64,000 nucleotides of DNA from the NCBI RefSeq assembly GCF_001187905.1, contig NZ_LGIS01000014.1, positions 248,001 to 312,000 of the forward strand, written 5' to 3'. Shown in pieces: positions 10,143-19,592 of this stretch. The notes below the pieces were generated by a model. It saw nothing but the letters and a program-made list of their open reading frames with translations. It was not told where the DNA came from and did not search any database. A program made the position numbers and the translations under genes. Numbering within the stretch: the stretch's first letter is position 1; each line of letters opens with the position of its first letter. The stretch is from Pantoea sp. RIT-PI-b (GTDB lineage: Bacteria > Pseudomonadota > Gammaproteobacteria > Enterobacterales > Enterobacteriaceae).

Positions 10143-10625
10143 TTCGTACTGAAATTGGCGTTGATGCAGCAGGCATCGATAGCCTGTTAAAGCGCAGTTT
10201 TGCTACCGCCGCCGAAGCGGAACTGATACAGCAACTGCGCGAAGATGGCTTGCTGACTCTCGGTGTGGTGGCCACGGATGATGAAGGCCAGGTGTTGGGT
10301 TACGCGGCGTTTAGTCCGGTAACCCTGCAAGGTGAAGACCGCAACTGGGTCGCTTTGGCACCGCTCGCCGTGGATGAATCGGTGCGCAAGCAAGGGCTTG
10401 CTAAAAAGCTGGTGTATGAAGGGCTGGATTCACTCAACGAGTTCAGCTACAGCGCCGTGGTGGTGCTGGGCGATCCTGAGTTCTATAACCCGCTCGGCTT
10501 TGAGCCCGCTGCGCGCCATGGCTTGCACTGTCGTTGGTTAGGCAGCGAAGCCGCCTTTCAGGTGTACAAACTGGCTGACGACGCGTTTGTCGGCGCGGAA
10601 GGGCTGATTGAATTCGCGTTACCGT

Positions 10626-10642
<17 letters not shown>
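10136..10642 (+). CDS. yhbS: GNAT N-acetyltransferase YhbS
   Basis: A 168-residue Gcn5-related acetyltransferase of unknown substrate. The acetyl-CoA binding region is visible around [24 protein letters not shown], with Arg/Gln-x-x-Gly/Ala spacing as in the family (V-R-K-Q-G-L-A). It aligns along its length with E. coli YhbS. The start overlaps the end of ubiT by 7 bases, so translation is probably coupled. The 3' end overlaps the convergent yhbQ gene by 17 bases, so the two mRNAs have complementary ends. Confidence 0.93.
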
Positions 10643-11422
<780 letters not shown>

Positions 11423-11442
11423 GGTCGCCACTGATGGCGACC
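11423..11442. repeat. REP-like palindrome after yhbP
   Basis: GGTCGCCACTGATGGCGACC is a perfect 8-bp-arm palindrome (arms GGTCGCCA/TGGCGACC) immediately after the yhbP stop. Its stem is the one seen in the elements around marC (40406, 41145, 41220); the head reads GTAA rather than GTAG. No T-run follows, so it is not a typical terminator. Confidence 0.7.
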
Positions 11443-11460
11443 ACAATGCGAAAGACGAGA

Positions 11461-11982
11461 TTAGGCCGCGTTCAAAATCCGCAGTGCTTCGTGATTAAAC
11501 GCGGGCAGATCTTCTGGCGTGCGGCTGGTGACGAGCTTGTCATCATCGACCACCACTTCTTTATCGTAAAAATCCGCGCCAGCATTGCGCAGATCAATGG
11601 CAATCGCTTTTACGCAGGTCATTTTGCGGCCGCGCACGCCGTTAGCGCTGATCAGCAGCTGCGGGCCATGACAAATGGCGAATATCGGCTTGCCGCTGGC
11701 CACAAATTCTTTGGTGAAGCTGACGAAGCGATCGTCACCGCGCAGGGAATCGGGGGAGTGTCCACCAGGTAGCAGCAGCGCATCGAACTCCGCCGCGCTG
11801 ACATCATCAATCCCCTTGTCGATTTTAACCTCAGCCTTACCCTGCTTCCCTTTAATGACGTTACCCGCCTTAAACTCAATGGTGACAACCTGATGGCCCG
11901 CTTTGGTGTAAGCCTCGGCCGGCGAGGTAAACTCTGAGTCTTCAAATTCATCGGTAATCAATACCGCTATTTTCTTGCTCAT
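11461..11982 (-). CDS. yhbO: DJ-1/PfpI family protein YhbO
   Basis: A 173-residue member of the DJ-1/PfpI superfamily. E. coli YhbO is a stress protein reported to act as a protein/nucleotide deglycase, an activity still debated. The nucleophile elbow is intact at Cys104-His105 (FAICHGPQLL), and the early acidic stretch (DEFEDSEF) holds the Glu that pairs with the Cys in this family. The start has a strong AAGGAGG nine bases upstream. It is divergent from yraQ across 236 bases, the E. coli neighbourhood. Confidence 0.95.
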   Translation of the reverse strand: MSKKIAVLITDEFEDSEFTSPAEAYTKAGHQVVTIEFKAGNVIKGKQGKAEVKIDKGIDDVSAAEFDALLLPGGHSPDSLRGDDRFVSFTKEFVASGKPIFAICHGPQLLISANGVRGRKMTCVKAIAIDLRNAGADFYDKEVVVDDDKLVTSRTPEDLPAFNHEALRILNAA

Positions 11983-12218
11983 CTTTTTCCTCCTTGCTGA
12001 TTACGAACGGGTGTTCGTTACACATCTAACCATCAAGTCTGGTTGCCATGACGCAAAATGCAAGCCAGGCGGCTGCGCGCAATCGGGTTAAATTTCCGAG
12101 ATGGATCAAGTTTGCGTCGTTTCGACATAGCAGATTTTATTGACCTGAATAACAATGCGGTCTTTCCGCTGCACCCTCCGGCGCGGCACTCTTTATTCAG
12201 TTGAATACGGAATTCGTG

Positions 12219-13253
12219 ATGAATCAACTTACCTCGCCTACATCAGCGATGCGCTTCGCCTGGTGGAAACCGCTGCTGTTCCTTGCCGTGGTGGTCGCCG
12301 GCCTGTGGTATGTGAAATGGCAGCCTTACTACGGCAAAGCTTTTACTGCCGCCGAAACCCATTCTATCGGTAAATCGATATTGGCCAACGCGGCTGACTC
12401 ACCGTGGCGGGCGGCGCTCGATTACGCCATGATCTATTTTCTGGCCGTGTGGAAAGCAGCGGTGCTCGGTGTAATCCTGGGTTCGCTGGTGCAGGTACTG
12501 ATTCCGCGCAACTGGCTGCTACGTTTGATGGGAAGCTCGCGCTTCGGCTCCACGCTGATTGGCACCGTTCTGGGTTTGCCGGGCATGATGTGCAGCTGCT
12601 GTGCGGCACCGGTGACTGCCGGCCTGCGTCAATCGCAGGTTTCGAGTGGTGCAGCAATGGCCTTTTGGCTGGCGAATCCGCTGCTCAATCCCGCTACGCT
12701 AATTTTTATGGGCTTTGTTCTCGGTTGGAATTTTGCCGCCATTCGGCTGGTGGCCGGTCTGATGATGGTGTTGGGGATCGCCTGGCTGGTGCAGCGCAGT
12801 GTGCCCGATCAAGCCGTTGTCGCTCCCGTCAATGTTACTCACGATGAACAACCGTTTCTGACACGCTGGCTGCGGGTGATGTGGCGCTTGTTCTGCAACA
12901 CGATTCCGCTGTATATCGTCGCGGTGTTGTTGCTGGGAGCCGCGCGCGTTTGGCTGTTCCCGCATGCCGATGGTGCGGTAGGCAATACGCTGTTTTGGGT
13001 GATGTTGATGGCAATTGCCGGCTGCCTGTTTGTGATCCCCACCGCAGCGGAAATCCCCATTGTGCAGACCATGATGCTGGCGGGCATGGGCATTGCGCCC
13101 GCGCTGGCACTGTTAGTGACGCTGCCCGCCGTCAGTGTGCCTTCGTTATTGATGCTGCATCGCGCATTTCCCGCCCGGGCGTTGTGGATCGCGCTGTTCG
13201 GCGTGGCCTTCAGCGGTATGCTGCTGGGCGTGCTCGCCCTGTGGCTGGCGTAG
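12219..13253 (+). CDS. yraQ: Permease YraQ (ArsP/DUF318 family)
   Basis: A 344-residue inner-membrane permease-like protein with about eight hydrophobic segments. The family Cys-rich motif is GMMCSCCAAPVTAG, followed by FWLANPLLNPATL; the second repeat has FVIPTAAEIPIVQTMMLAG. Relatives include ArsP-type organoarsenical exporters, but the substrate of YraQ is unknown. ATG 12219 is chosen, with GGA eight bases upstream; a TTG six codons earlier is possible. Its last 108 bases lie under the convergent nrdG gene. It marks the end of the block shared with E. coli 71 min. Confidence 0.93.
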   Translation: MNQLTSPTSAMRFAWWKPLLFLAVVVAGLWYVKWQPYYGKAFTAAETHSIGKSILANAADSPWRAALDYAMIYFLAVWKAAVLGVILGSLVQVLIPRNWLLRLMGSSRFGSTLIGTVLGLPGMMCSCCAAPVTAGLRQSQVSSGAAMAFWLANPLLNPATLIFMGFVLGWNFAAIRLVAGLMMVLGIAWLVQRSVPDQAVVAPVNVTHDEQPFLTRWLRVMWRLFCNTIPLYIVAVLLLGAARVWLFPHADGAVGNTLFWVMLMAIAGCLFVIPTAAEIPIVQTMMLAGMGIAPALALLVTLPAVSVPSLLMLHRAFPARALWIALFGVAFSGMLLGVLALWLA

Positions 13254-13712
13254 CGTCCAAACCTTCTGATTGCGGCTGCCGCGCCACAGCAGCCGCGCAT
13301 CTTTTTCCGCTTCAATAAAGCGCCCGTCAATCAGCACATCAATCTCATTCAGCACCTCGCGCTGCGCATCACTCAGCTCCGCCATTTCGTAACCGGTCCA
13401 CAGCCAGATATCCTTATCCGGGCATTCTTGCCGCACGCGTTTCACCAGGCGACGAATATGCGGCACGTTGTGCGGATGCAGCGGATCGCCGCCGCTCAGC
13501 GATAAGCCCTGACGTGGTATACGCCGATCGTTGAGATCGGCGATCAGCTGCTCTTCCAGCTCCAGCGTAAAGGGCTCGCCGGAATCCAGCCGCCACGTGC
13601 TCTGGTTATAGCAGCCGCGGCACTGATGTTCACAGCCCGCAACAAACAGCGTGCAGCGCGTGCCGGGACCGTTAACGATATCGACCGGATAATAGCGGTG
13701 AATGCGCATCAT
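13146..13712 (-). CDS. nrdG: Anaerobic ribonucleotide reductase activating protein NrdG, with C-terminal extension
   Basis: NrdG is a radical-SAM enzyme that generates the glycyl radical on NrdD. The CX3CX2C cluster motif is at Cys27, Cys31 and Cys34 (GCEHQCRGC), followed by SLSGGDPLHP. The conserved protein ends at WRGSRNQKVWTLR, about residue 155, which fits the 154-residue E. coli protein. Here no stop occurs there and 33 more residues rich in Gln, His and Gly follow, encoded entirely antisense to the end of yraQ (13146-13247). The start ATG overlaps the nrdD stop (ATGATG containing TGA), so the two are translationally coupled. An alternative ATG is at 13709. Confidence 0.95.
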   Translation of the reverse strand: MMRIHRYYPVDIVNGPGTRCTLFVAGCEHQCRGCYNQSTWRLDSGEPFTLELEEQLIADLNDRRIPRQGLSLSGGDPLHPHNVPHIRRLVKRVRQECPDKDIWLWTGYEMAELSDAQREVLNEIDVLIDGRFIEAEKDARLLWRGSRNQKVWTLRQPQGEHAQQHTAEGHAEQRDPQRPGGKCAMQHQ

Positions 13713-15847
13713 CCCAGTGGTCCCGTCTCCAGATGCTTAACCCGGCGCTGCACCTCTTCCTGCTTACCGGCGTTAAACGGGCGTGCATCCGGGCTGCCGA
13801 GATAGCCACACACGCGGCGCGTCACCGACACGCGCGCCGGATCGTGATTACCGCAGCATGGGCAGGTAAAGCCTTTGCTGGTGCAGCTAAACTCGCCGCT
13901 GAAACCGCATTCGTAGCACTCGTCTATCGGCGTGTTGGTGCCGTAATACGGCACGCGGTGGTAGCTGTAATCCCACACATCTTCCAGCGCCTTTAGGTTG
14001 TGCTGGATGTTGGGGTATTCGCCGTAACAAATAAAACCGCCGTTAGCGATGGTTGGATAGGGCGCTTCAAAGTCAATCTTGTCGTACGGATTGACCTTCT
14101 TCTCGACGTCGAGATGGAAGCTGTTGGTGTAATAGCCTTTGTCGGTAACGCCCGCCACCACGCCAAATTCGGCGGCATCAAGGCGGCAGAAGCGGTCGCA
14201 CAGATTCTCGCTCGGCGTGCTGTACAAGCTGAAGCCGTAGCCGGTCTCTTCTTTCCAGGCATCAACCGCGTTTCGCAGATGCGTCACAATCGCCACGCCT
14301 TTTTCACGCAGATAATCGGCATCGTAAGGATGCACTTCGCTGCCGCTCAGCGCATTGAGCGTCTCATGCAGGCCGATGTAGCCGAGGGAAATCGAGGCGC
14401 GGCCATTGCGGAAAATGGATCCTACTTCATCGTCGGCCTTCAGCCGCACACCGCAGGCGCCTTCCATATAGAGAATGGGTGCCACGCGCGCTTTGGTCTT
14501 TTCCAGCCGGGCGATGCGCGTCATTAAGGCGCGTTTCGCCAGCGCCAGGCGTTGATCCAGCCGCTGCCAGAACTGCGCTTCGTTGCCTTGCGCTTCCAGC
14601 GCAATGCGCGGCAGATTGAGGCTGATCACGCCAATGTTGTTGCGACCTTCGTGAATCTGCTCACCGTTCTCTTCGTAGACGCCAAGGAAGCTGCGACAGC
14701 CCATTGGCGTTTTAAATGAGCCGGTCACTTCAACCACTTTTTCGTAGTTAAGGATATCCGGATACATGCGCTTGCTGGCGCACTCCAGCGCCAGCTGTTT
14801 GATGTCATAGTTAACATCACCCGGACGCCGATTAACGCCTTCACGAATAGCAAACACCAGTTTCGGAAACACCGCCGTTTTGTGATTTTTACCCAATCCG
14901 GCGATGCGATTGCGCAGAATGGATTGCTGAATCAGGCGCGCCGCCCAATCGGTGCCGAGGCCAAAACCAAAGGTGACAAACGGCGTCTGGCCGTTGGCGG
15001 TGTGCAGCGTATTCACTTCATATTCCAGCGACTGAAATGCGTCGTAGCACTCTTTCTCCGTGCGCACGCGCGCATAGGCTTCCGCATCAGGAATCTGCCA
15101 CTCCTGCGCCACCGTGCGGTGCTTTTCCAGGCTGAGATTCACAAAAGGAGCCAACACTTCATCAATGCGATTAATGGTGGTGCCGCCGTAAATATGGCTG
15201 GCGACCTGAGCAATAATCTGCGCGGTGACCGCCGTGGCGGTGGCAATCGATTTGGGCGGTTCTATCTCGGCGTTGCCCATTTTAAAGCCGTTGGTCAGCA
15301 TGCCCTGCAGGTCGATCAACATGCAGTTAAACATCGGGAAAAATGGGGAATAATCGAGATCGTGATAATGAATTTCGCCACGCTCATGCGCCAGCACCAC
15401 ATCGCGCGGCAATAGTTGCTGCTGGGCATAATGTTTAGCGACGATGCCGGCGAGCAGGTCGCGTTGGGTGGGAATGACCTTGCTGTCTTTATTGGCGTTT
15501 TCGTTGAGCAGCGCCGCATTGGTTTGTTCCACTAAACCCCGGATGGCGTGATGCAGTTTACCGCGCTGTTCGCGCGCCAAATCGCGATCGTGACGGTATT
15601 CGATATAAGTGCGCGCCAGCTGTGGCCAGCGTCCGCTCATCAGCGTCTCTTCTACCGCACACTGAATATCGCGGATATCCACTTCGCGGTGCTCGGCCAT
15701 TTGCTCACCGACCTGCGCCGCTACCTGTGCGCACCATGCGGCATCATCAATCTGTGCTGCCTGTGCGGCAGCACGTACCGCCGCCTCAATTCGCTGCGCA
15801 TTAAACGGCACTCTGCAACCGTCACGCTTAATCACCACTGTCGCCAT
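13709..15847 (-). CDS. nrdD: Anaerobic (class III) ribonucleoside-triphosphate reductase NrdD
   Basis: NrdD makes deoxynucleotides without oxygen using a glycyl radical. The product has 712 residues, equal to E. coli. An N-terminal ATP-cone (VVIKRDGCRVPFNAQRIEAA) is followed by the catalytic barrel. The zinc-binding Cys cluster is seen as CYECGFSGEF and CPCCG, and the radical glycine lies in RRVCGYLGSPDARPFN at Gly681. It is the first gene of nrdDG, preceded by GGAGAGA and two NrdR boxes 13-60 bases upstream of the ATG. In E. coli the operon is also FNR-activated; I see no good FNR site. Confidence 0.98.
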   Translation of the reverse strand: MATVVIKRDGCRVPFNAQRIEAAVRAAAQAAQIDDAAWCAQVAAQVGEQMAEHREVDIRDIQCAVEETLMSGRWPQLARTYIEYRHDRDLAREQRGKLHHAIRGLVEQTNAALLNENANKDSKVIPTQRDLLAGIVAKHYAQQQLLPRDVVLAHERGEIHYHDLDYSPFFPMFNCMLIDLQGMLTNGFKMGNAEIEPPKSIATATAVTAQIIAQVASHIYGGTTINRIDEVLAPFVNLSLEKHRTVAQEWQIPDAEAYARVRTEKECYDAFQSLEYEVNTLHTANGQTPFVTFGFGLGTDWAARLIQQSILRNRIAGLGKNHKTAVFPKLVFAIREGVNRRPGDVNYDIKQLALECASKRMYPDILNYEKVVEVTGSFKTPMGCRSFLGVYEENGEQIHEGRNNIGVISLNLPRIALEAQGNEAQFWQRLDQRLALAKRALMTRIARLEKTKARVAPILYMEGACGVRLKADDEVGSIFRNGRASISLGYIGLHETLNALSGSEVHPYDADYLREKGVAIVTHLRNAVDAWKEETGYGFSLYSTPSENLCDRFCRLDAAEFGVVAGVTDKGYYTNSFHLDVEKKVNPYDKIDFEAPYPTIANGGFICYGEYPNIQHNLKALEDVWDYSYHRVPYYGTNTPIDECYECGFSGEFSCTSKGFTCPCCGNHDPARVSVTRRVCGYLGSPDARPFNAGKQEEVQRRVKHLETGPLG

Positions 15848-15859
15848 TTTCTCTCCGTG

Positions 15860-15907
15860 AAACTACATATGGATATTTTTAAGGAGTTTAACCGCTATAT
15901 GTGGTGC
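15860..15907 (-). promoter_or_regulatory. Pair of NrdR boxes upstream of nrdD
   Basis: Two matches to the NrdR core CwAtATaTwG occur: CTACATATGG at 15863-15872 and CTATATGTGG at 15895-15904. Their centres are exactly 32 bp apart, the three-turn spacing typical of NrdR operators. Both lie between nrdD and its upstream neighbour, 13-60 bases before the nrdD ATG. Binding of the NrdR repressor here is inferred. Confidence 0.8.
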
Positions 15908-16115
15908 TATGACGGGAATTAATTCGCCACTGTTTGACCTACAGCAAAGAAGCCACGACCAGGATTGAAAGCCGCGCAATGGTTAATCCGGCTAAACTAC
16001 AAAAGTTTTAAGCCGACTTGATTTCAGCCGGTCGCTACTTGCTTTGCAAAGCGAAACAGGTTTAATGGGCCTTTTGCCCATTTTGGTCCGCCGTTTCATT
16101 TACAAGGATGCCCGC

Positions 16116-18500
16116 ATGCTTTTGCAGAGAACGTTGCTTGCCTGTTGTATATCCATGACTTTTTCCGCCTTTGCCGCCCCCGCGGGTGATTTACCACTCA
16201 TGCCGTGGCCGCAGAAAGTTGAGCAGCCGGGCGGTGGCGGCGCGTACTCGCTAACGCCACAGCTCACCTTGCATATTGCCGGCGACCATCTGGAAGGCGC
16301 AGAGTCGCGCTGGCGGGCGCGCATTGCGCGTCAAACCGGCTGGCCGCTGTTGCCGGCCAGCGCATCCAGCGATCATCCCAATATTCAGGTGCAGATCGCC
16401 CAGGCTGTTGATCCGATTCCGCAGCCGGACAGCGATGAAAGTTATCACCTTGTCGTCAACAGCGATGGCGTTTTGCTGCAAGCGAATACACGCTTTGGTG
16501 CGATGCGCGGCATGGAAACCGTGTTGCAGCTGATTGAAAATACGGAGAATGGCACGGAAATCCCTTACGTCACCATTGACGATAAACCGCGTTTTCCGTG
16601 GCGCGGGGTGCTGATTGATTCGGCACGTCACTTCCTGCCGATTGAAACCGTAAAACGACAAATCGACGGCATCGCCGCCGCGCGCATGAACGTGTTTCAC
16701 TGGCACTTAACCGACGATCAGGGTTGGCGCTTTGCCTCCAGCCACTATCCGCAACTGCAGGAGAAAGCCAGCGACGGCTTGTACTATACGCAGCAGCAGA
16801 TGCGTGATGTGGTGCGCTATGCCACGCAGCGCGGCGTGCGCGTGGTGCCGGAAATCGATCTGCCGGGCCATGCATCGGCGATTGCGGTGGCGATGCCTGA
16901 GTTAATGAGCGCACCGGGGCCTTATCAAATGGAGCGCGGCTGGGGCGTGTTTAAACCGCTGCTCGATCCCAGCAACGAAGCGGTATTTCGCTTTATCGAC
17001 ACCTTAATGGGTGAAGTGACGGCGATCTTCCCGGATCCCTATATCCACATCGGCGGCGATGAAGTCGATCCCACGCAGTGGAATGATTCGACGCGCATTC
17101 AGCAATTTATGCGCGATCACGGCCTGAAAGACACGCATGCGCTGCAAGCCTGGTTTAACCAGCGCGTCGAGACAATTCTTGAAGCGCACCAGCGTCGCAT
17201 GATCGGTTGGGATGAGGTTTACCATCCGGACCTGCCGAAGAGCATTTTGATCCAATCCTGGCAGGGACAGGATGCGCTTGGTACCGTGGCGAAAAATGAT
17301 TTCCGCGGCATTCTCTCCACCGGTTTCTATCTCGATCAGCCGCAGACCGCCGCTTATCACTACCGTAATGAACCCTGGCCGCAAGGCCTCAACGGCGCGG
17401 ATCAGGTGCAATCCGGCGAGCAGACGCAGAGCTGGCAGTTCACCATGCCACGCCTGAAGGGCAGTGCACTTAAAGGCAGCTTTACGCTGATTGAAGGCAA
17501 AAGTGGCTGGCGCGGTTTTATTGATTTCAGCGGTAAAGCGCGCCGCATGGTCAGCGATGTGCGCTGGCTTTCGCCGACGCAGCTGACGTTCAGCGTCGAT
17601 ACGTGGATGGGGCCTTTTCAGCCGATGGTGACGCTGACGCAAGACAAATTGACCGGATATATGCTGGTGGGCAACGTGCGCTATCCCACCGAAGGCAGCA
17701 AGCTGGCGCAGGTGCCAAAAGGCATTGCGCCATCGCTGCCCACGCCAGAGCAGATGAAAAATAATCTGATTGGCGGCGAAGCGGCACTGTGGGCGGAGAA
17801 CGTCAACAGCCGGGTGATCGACACACGTTTGTGGCCGCGCGCTTTTGTGGTGGCCGAGCGTTTATGGTCCGCGCAGGATGTCACCGACAGCGACAACATG
17901 TATCAACGCCTGAGCGCGGTGGATCGCTGGGGCACCATTTCGGTGGGCTTGCAGCAGCATCAACAGGCTGAAGTGCAGATGATGCGGCTGGCGAATAGCA
18001 GCGACATCACGCCGCTGCGTGTGTTGGCCGAAGTGTTAGAGCCGGCGCAGTATTACACGCGTCAGCACCTGAAATTCCAGGCAGGACATTACGACTATTT
18101 TGAGCCGCTGAATAGGTTAGCGGATGTGTTGCCTGCCGAGAGCAACGCGGTGCGTTTGCTGGACAAGCAGATTGATCGACTGATTGCCAATCGTGCCGAT
18201 CACGCGGCGGCACATGCTATCCGCCAGCAACTGCAGCGCTGGCAGAATAACAGCGATGCGGTGATGCCGCTGATTCTGGGCAATTATAAGCTCAAGCCGT
18301 TACAGCAGCAGGTACAGCAAGTAGCGCAACTGAGTCGTATGGGGCTGGATTTGGTTAACGCGCTGGAGCGAAATCAGGCTTACGGGGCGGGGGAGGTGGC
18401 GCAGATGCATGCACAATTGGATGCCGCAGCGCAGGTGCAGGATGAAACGGTGCTGGCATTGGTGAGGCCGCTGGAGAAGTTGCTGCGATCGTTTAAATAG
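16116..18500 (+). CDS. Beta-N-acetylhexosaminidase, GH20 family, exported
   Basis: A 794-residue family GH20 glycosidase that removes terminal GlcNAc/GalNAc from chitin oligomers, glycans or peptidoglycan fragments. It starts with a signal peptide (LLQRTLLACCISMTFSAFAA). A GH20b N-terminal domain follows (residues ~25-165), then the catalytic barrel with DSARHFLP, FHWHLTDDQGWR, PEIDLPGHASA and the catalytic pair Asp315-Glu316 in HIGGDEVDPTQW. ATG 16116 has AAGGA upstream; 24 open codons before it are not signal-like. It stands alone between nrdD and ridA, a place not occupied by such a gene in E. coli. Periplasmic or outer-membrane location is inferred. Confidence 0.94.
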   Translation: MLLQRTLLACCISMTFSAFAAPAGDLPLMPWPQKVEQPGGGGAYSLTPQLTLHIAGDHLEGAESRWRARIARQTGWPLLPASASSDHPNIQVQIAQAVDPIPQPDSDESYHLVVNSDGVLLQANTRFGAMRGMETVLQLIENTENGTEIPYVTIDDKPRFPWRGVLIDSARHFLPIETVKRQIDGIAAARMNVFHWHLTDDQGWRFASSHYPQLQEKASDGLYYTQQQMRDVVRYATQRGVRVVPEIDLPGHASAIAVAMPELMSAPGPYQMERGWGVFKPLLDPSNEAVFRFIDTLMGEVTAIFPDPYIHIGGDEVDPTQWNDSTRIQQFMRDHGLKDTHALQAWFNQRVETILEAHQRRMIGWDEVYHPDLPKSILIQSWQGQDALGTVAKNDFRGILSTGFYLDQPQTAAYHYRNEPWPQGLNGADQVQSGEQTQSWQFTMPRLKGSALKGSFTLIEGKSGWRGFIDFSGKARRMVSDVRWLSPTQLTFSVDTWMGPFQPMVTLTQDKLTGYMLVGNVRYPTEGSKLAQVPKGIAPSLPTPEQMKNNLIGGEAALWAENVNSRVIDTRLWPRAFVVAERLWSAQDVTDSDNMYQRLSAVDRWGTISVGLQQHQQAEVQMMRLANSSDITPLRVLAEVLEPAQYYTRQHLKFQAGHYDYFEPLNRLADVLPAESNAVRLLDKQIDRLIANRADHAAAHAIRQQLQRWQNNSDAVMPLILGNYKLKPLQQQVQQVAQLSRMGLDLVNALERNQAYGAGEVAQMHAQLDAAAQVQDETVLALVRPLEKLLRSFK

Positions 18501-18504
18501 GATT

Positions 18505-18643
18505 GTGCTCGTTGTCCCCCATCCCGGCCTTCCCCCGCAAGCGGGGGAAGGAGATGCTGCCACATGCAGCTTCATAACTCATATATGGCAGCATCTTCCT
18601 CCCCCATTTATGGGGGAGGACCGAGGAGGGGGACAGCAAGCAC
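18505..18643 (+). repeat. Structured intergenic element, copy 1 of 4
   Basis: The 139-bp element begins GTGCTCGTTGTCCCCCATCC and ends GAGGAGGGGGACAGCAAGCAC, so the ends are an imperfect inverted repeat. Inside are three nested or adjacent hairpins: CCTTCCCCCGC/GCGGGGGAAGG, GATGCTGCC/GGCAGCATC and CCTCCCCCAT/ATGGGGGAGG. It lies between the convergent GH20 and ridA genes. Other copies are at 23194, 27251 and 34292, all in this orientation. Confidence 0.92.
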
Positions 18644-18651
18644 CAACGAAA

Positions 18652-19038
18652 TCAACGACGTACCGCGATCGCCTCGATCTCAATCTTCACATCTTTCGGC
18701 AGACGCGCCACTTCCACACAGGAGCGCGCAGGGAAGCTGGCGTTATGCTCGGTAAAGAACGCTTCATAAGTCGCGTTTACCGTGGCGAAATCATTCAGAT
18801 CTTTGACGAACACGGTAGTTTTCACAATGTCGCCCACTTTCAGGCCTGCAGCTTCCACAATCGCCTGCACATTTTCCAGTGACTGACGCGCCTGAGCAGA
18901 CACATCGTCGGCCACGGCGCCGGTAGCAGGATTAACCGGAATCTGGCCAGAGGTGATGATCATGCTGCCGAGATCCACGCCCTGTACGTAAGGGCCAATC
19001 GCTGCGGGTGCGTTTGAAGTACTGATTTCGCGAGACAT
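18652..19038 (-). CDS. ridA: RidA, enamine/imine deaminase
   Basis: RidA hydrolyses reactive 2-aminoacrylate and related enamines made by PLP enzymes, protecting the cell. The 128-residue product has the YjgF/RidA signature with the active-site Arg in ARSCVEVARLPKDVKIEIEA. The N-terminus is MSREISTSNAPAAIGPYVQG. AGGAGAAAC lies before the ATG. It follows pyrI on the same strand across 78 bases, as in E. coli, and ends a few bases from the structured repeat, which may help form its mRNA 3' end. Confidence 0.97.
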   Translation of the reverse strand: MSREISTSNAPAAIGPYVQGVDLGSMIITSGQIPVNPATGAVADDVSAQARQSLENVQAIVEAAGLKVGDIVKTTVFVKDLNDFATVNATYEAFFTEHNASFPARSCVEVARLPKDVKIEIEAIAVRR

Positions 19039-19087
19039 TGTTTCTCCTTAGAAGTGCGCGGCCGACCGTTGTCCGCCGCGAAATGAA

Positions 19088-19107
19088 TCGTCCCATTATA
19101 GGGACGA
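19088..19107. promoter_or_regulatory. Inverted repeat with embedded -10 between pyrI and ridA
   Basis: TCGTCCCATTATAGGGACGA has perfect 7-bp arms around ATTATA. Read on the minus strand the loop region gives TATAAT, a consensus -10 for ridA. No T-run follows, so a simple terminator is unlikely. It may be a ridA promoter with an operator-like dyad; a good -35 was not found. Confidence 0.45.
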
Positions 19108-19116
19108 CGTGGGCGA

Positions 19117-19581
19117 TTACCAGTGACCAAGCACCACGTGGCGCGCGAACTCTTTCTCGCAATATTTGCACTTCAGATGCACATCATCTTCGCGCTTTTT
19201 CACCGCAAAGCTGGTAAATACCGGCTCGTTACGGCTGATGCAGTTACTGTTCGGGCAGGTCAGCACGCGGTCGATACGATCCGGCAAGGTTGGGGCGATC
19301 TTCGCCACCACTTCGTACTCGTCAATGCGGTTCACCGTGGCGAGCGGCGCGTACACCGCTAGCTGGTTGATCTGATCGTCTGTCAGGAAGGTATTCTCGA
19401 TTTTGATCAGATCCTTGCGCCCCATTTCACCCGAGGGCAAATTGAGGCCGATGGTGATGCGCTGATCGGTTTCGGTCAGGCGAAACAGGGACAATAACTT
19501 AAAGCCAACCTGCGCCGGGATATGGTCAATCACCGTGCCGCGCTTGATGGCTTCAACTTGCAATTTATTATCGTGAGTCAT
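19117..19581 (-). CDS. pyrI: Aspartate carbamoyltransferase regulatory chain PyrI
   Basis: PyrI binds CTP/ATP and gives ATCase its allosteric control. The product has 154 residues, close to the 153 of E. coli. The N-terminal nucleotide-binding domain ([20 protein letters not shown]) is followed by a C-terminal zinc domain with four Cys: LTCPNSNC and KCKYC. It follows pyrB after 11 bases and is co-transcribed with it under the pyrL attenuator. CTP and ATP sensing residues of the first domain look conserved by eye. Confidence 0.97.
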   Translation of the reverse strand: MTHDNKLQVEAIKRGTVIDHIPAQVGFKLLSLFRLTETDQRITIGLNLPSGEMGRKDLIKIENTFLTDDQINQLAVYAPLATVNRIDEYEVVAKIAPTLPDRIDRVLTCPNSNCISRNEPVFTSFAVKKREDDVHLKCKYCEKEFARHVVLGHW

Positions 19582-19592
19582 CGGGTTGCTCC

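Noticed and set aside
16044..16115. Longer N-terminus of the GH20 protein
   Set aside because: The 24 extra residues would precede a normal signal peptide and have no ribosome site; the ATG at 16116 has AAGGA upstream.
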